From assembly GCA_041484525.1 (NCBI GenBank), contig JBGPHT010000184.1:1-14954 (forward strand): a DNA stretch of 14,954 nt, read 5' to 3'. The notes below the pieces were generated by a model. The model was not told the origin of the DNA. It did no database searches and worked only from the letters and a program-made list of their open reading frames with translations. The translations under genes were made by a program, and so were the position numbers. Shown here piece after piece: positions 13,891 to 14,954 of the stretch; position 1 is the stretch's first letter; each line of letters begins with the position of its first letter. This DNA is from JBGPHT01 sp041484525 (GTDB taxonomy: Bacteria; Acidobacteriota; Terriglobia; Bryobacterales; Bryobacteraceae).

Positions 13891-14652
13891 CTATCTGAGG
13901 CTGGCCATCTCCGGGCCGGAAAGCGTGACGCCTTCGGACCACCACTCCGGCTGAAGCCATGGGCGGGGACTGTCGAAGTCGTACTTCCCGACAATCAGGA
14001 CGGGCGTTCCGTGCTCGAGAACGGTTTGCCCGTCCTCGCTCCGTGTCCAGCCATTGCCCCATTTGAACAGCCACCTGGCATCCACGTCGAGCATGCGAAC
14101 GCAGCCATGGCTCACAGGCCGGCCCGGCATCGAATACTGGTGCGCGCCGAAGCCGCGCTCGGCGGAGAAATTGAAATACCAAGGCATCAGCCAGTCGGGG
14201 TTTTCCGAGCTTATGCGCAGGCGCGAGTTCCAGTTCAGGTAATAGAGGCCCGGGGGCGTCTGGTGTTGACTGTCGCCGGTGTTCACTGGTCCCCATCGAA
14301 CCAGCTCGCCGGATTCGTAAGCGCCAAACACCTGGCCGGGAATATCGATGACCACGGCCTTTCGCTCCGTGGATAGTCGAGGAACGGCTCGCGGCATGGG
14401 GCTGTATGCGAGCTCCTCCCGATCCCATCGCTCCGGTACGATGAGGTGCACCAAACCGGCAAGATGCGAACTATCCGCGCGATTCAATTTTTCGAGCAGC
14501 GCGATCTGGTCCGAATTGAATCGGGACAAGGGCGTGGCGTCCCCGAGATGGTAAGTTATTTCAACTGATTCGGTTTGTGCGGCAAGTGTTGAGCCGCAGG
14601 CGAGAAAAACAAGTGCCTGGCCGAGCGGGGCGGCCAAGTATGGCGAGCGCAT
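13891..14652 (-). CDS. L,D-transpeptidase (YkuD domain), exported
   Basis: This 253-aa enzyme would act outside the inner membrane, making 3-3 peptidoglycan cross-links or attaching proteins to peptidoglycan. The YkuD domain spans about 97-225 (numbering from this start). Its signature includes the first histidine (His171 in GAHQYSMPG) and the SHGCVR motif with His182, catalytic Cys184 and Arg186. The N-terminal hydrophobic segment (about 5-26) is a signal peptide, with cleavage possible near TLAAQ. A Cys at residue 19 (FLAC) is a weak lipobox. The ATG at 14652 is preferred because AGGTGA is 6 bp upstream. The GTG at 14655 is directly in frame and would add one residue. A transpeptidase and a lytic transglycosylase in one window fit peptidoglycan remodelling, but they are about 12 kb apart. 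Confidence 0.9.
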   Translation of the reverse strand: MRSPYLAAPLGQALVFLACGSTLAAQTESVEITYHLGDATPLSRFNSDQIALLEKLNRADSSHLAGLVHLIVPERWDREELAYSPMPRAVPRLSTERKAVVIDIPGQVFGAYESGELVRWGPVNTGDSQHQTPPGLYYLNWNSRLRISSENPDWLMPWYFNFSAERGFGAHQYSMPGRPVSHGCVRMLDVDARWLFKWGNGWTRSEDGQTVLEHGTPVLIVGKYDFDSPRPWLQPEWWSEGVTLSGPEMASLR

Positions 14653-14655
14653 CAC

Positions 14656-14826
14656 GCTTCACCTCTCGCTTGATCTGGTGCAATCAATCCGCCAGAATGA
14701 GTGCGGTATACTGAGAGGAAACATACATCTTTTCATGTGTCGCCGGACGCAAGCGCCGGTTGCGCGTATGGAGCAGTGTTGTTCAGAAACAGGTTTCTCT
14801 CAGGCGTCCTCCTTTTTTTCGATTCG
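14656..14826. other. Gap between the L,D-transpeptidase start and the transposase stop
   Basis: No gene is recognised. A near-perfect palindrome, AGAAAC-AG-GTTTCT, lies at 14785-14798, and a stem-loop CGCAA/TTGCG at 14748-14764. An insertion sequence end would be expected in this gap because a transposase gene ends at 14827, but its terminal repeat cannot be fixed without the other end of the element. Confidence 0.35.
14785..14798. repeat. Short palindrome, possible IS-end or terminator-like element
   Basis: The arms AGAAAC and GTTTCT are separated by two bases. It lies about 30 bp downstream of the transposase stop codon. It could belong to the insertion sequence end, but this is unproven. 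Confidence 0.2.
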
Positions 14827-14954
14827 TCAGAAAAATCTGTGGGTGAGTTCTGGCTCGGGCAGTTTGCCAAGTGAATGATAGAGTGCCAGTTCGGTGACTC
14901 GGAAGGTTCGGAACCCATAGGATCTTCTCATAGTGACTTTGGCTTTGTTGTTCA
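14827..14954 (-). CDS. Transposase, ISL3-like, C-terminal fragment (cut by window edge)
   Basis: Reading the minus strand from the right edge gives a frame that is open for 41 full codons and ends in a TGA at 14827-14829. The peptide includes NNKAKVTMRRSYGFRT, followed by ALYHSLGKLPEPELTHRFF. The NNKAKV...YGFR segment is typical of the C-terminus of DDE transposases of the ISL3 group (IS204/IS1001/IS1096/IS1165). The gene is partial because its 5' part lies beyond the window, so whether the copy is intact is unknown. It is not an ATG-started frame in this window. Its presence next to the L,D-transpeptidase marks an insertion sequence boundary within the preceding 170 bp. Confidence 0.75.
   Translation of the reverse strand, partial: NNKAKVTMRRSYGFRTFRVTELALYHSLGKLPEPELTHRFF

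Noticed and set aside
14678..14878. Plus-strand ORF of 66 aa near the right edge
   Set aside because: It overlaps the transposase end on the opposite strand and has no recognisable features.
14733..14918. Minus-strand ORF of 61 aa near the right edge
   Set aside because: It is in a different frame from the transposase signature and has no family resemblance.
1..14954. CRISPR array or rRNA operon
   Set aside because: No regularly spaced repeats and no rRNA-like conserved blocks were seen.

Overview
The window is GC-rich bacterial chromosome with short intergenic gaps. The gene content points to Acidobacteriota, most likely a Solibacter/Bryobacter-type lineage. The main clues are a secreted VWA protein of the kind defined as an Acidobacterial VWFA-related family, a short PEP-CTERM protein, a Tat-exported Gfo/Idh/MocA oxidoreductase, a solitary Uma2 nuclease-fold protein and a subtilase remnant. 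This is inferred from gene families; no rRNA or other marker gene is present.

Left part (1-6100): a Uma2-family protein (185-724, +) faces a possible small membrane protein (748-942, -) and a membrane-anchored lytic transglycosylase (953-1570, -). Only 31 bp from the transglycosylase start, a divergent operon begins: threonine synthase (1602-2825), TldD (2822-4276) and TldE/PmbA (4266-5609). Its genes overlap by 4 and 11 bp, so they are probably translationally coupled. The tldE stop overlaps the stop of a convergent PEP-CTERM protein gene (5606-6100, -).

Middle (6136-10724): a Tat-signal Gfo/Idh/MocA oxidoreductase (-), an eroded stretch with the C-terminal remnant of an S8 subtilase (+), a response regulator with an unrecognised C-terminal half (-), a small secreted protein of unknown function (-), and a divergent YeiH/UPF0324 multi-pass membrane protein (+).

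Right part (10725-14954) is the accessory-looking segment. It has a lower-GC gene for an Apea-like HEPN protein with an Rx4H motif (-), a hicA-hicB toxin-antitoxin pair (-), the secreted VWA protein (+), an exported L,D-transpeptidase (-), and at the right edge the 3' end of an ISL3-type transposase gene (-) that continues outside the window.

Functional themes: cell-wall enzymes (lytic transglycosylase, L,D-transpeptidase), exported or surface proteins (PEP-CTERM, VWA, Tat oxidoreductase, 166-aa secreted protein), peptide processing (TldD/TldE), and mobile or conflict genes (HEPN, HicAB, transposase, subtilase wreckage). The best candidates for new biology are the HEPN protein, the response regulator's C-terminal region and the coupling of thrC to tldDE. 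No complete undescribed multi-gene system could be demonstrated.
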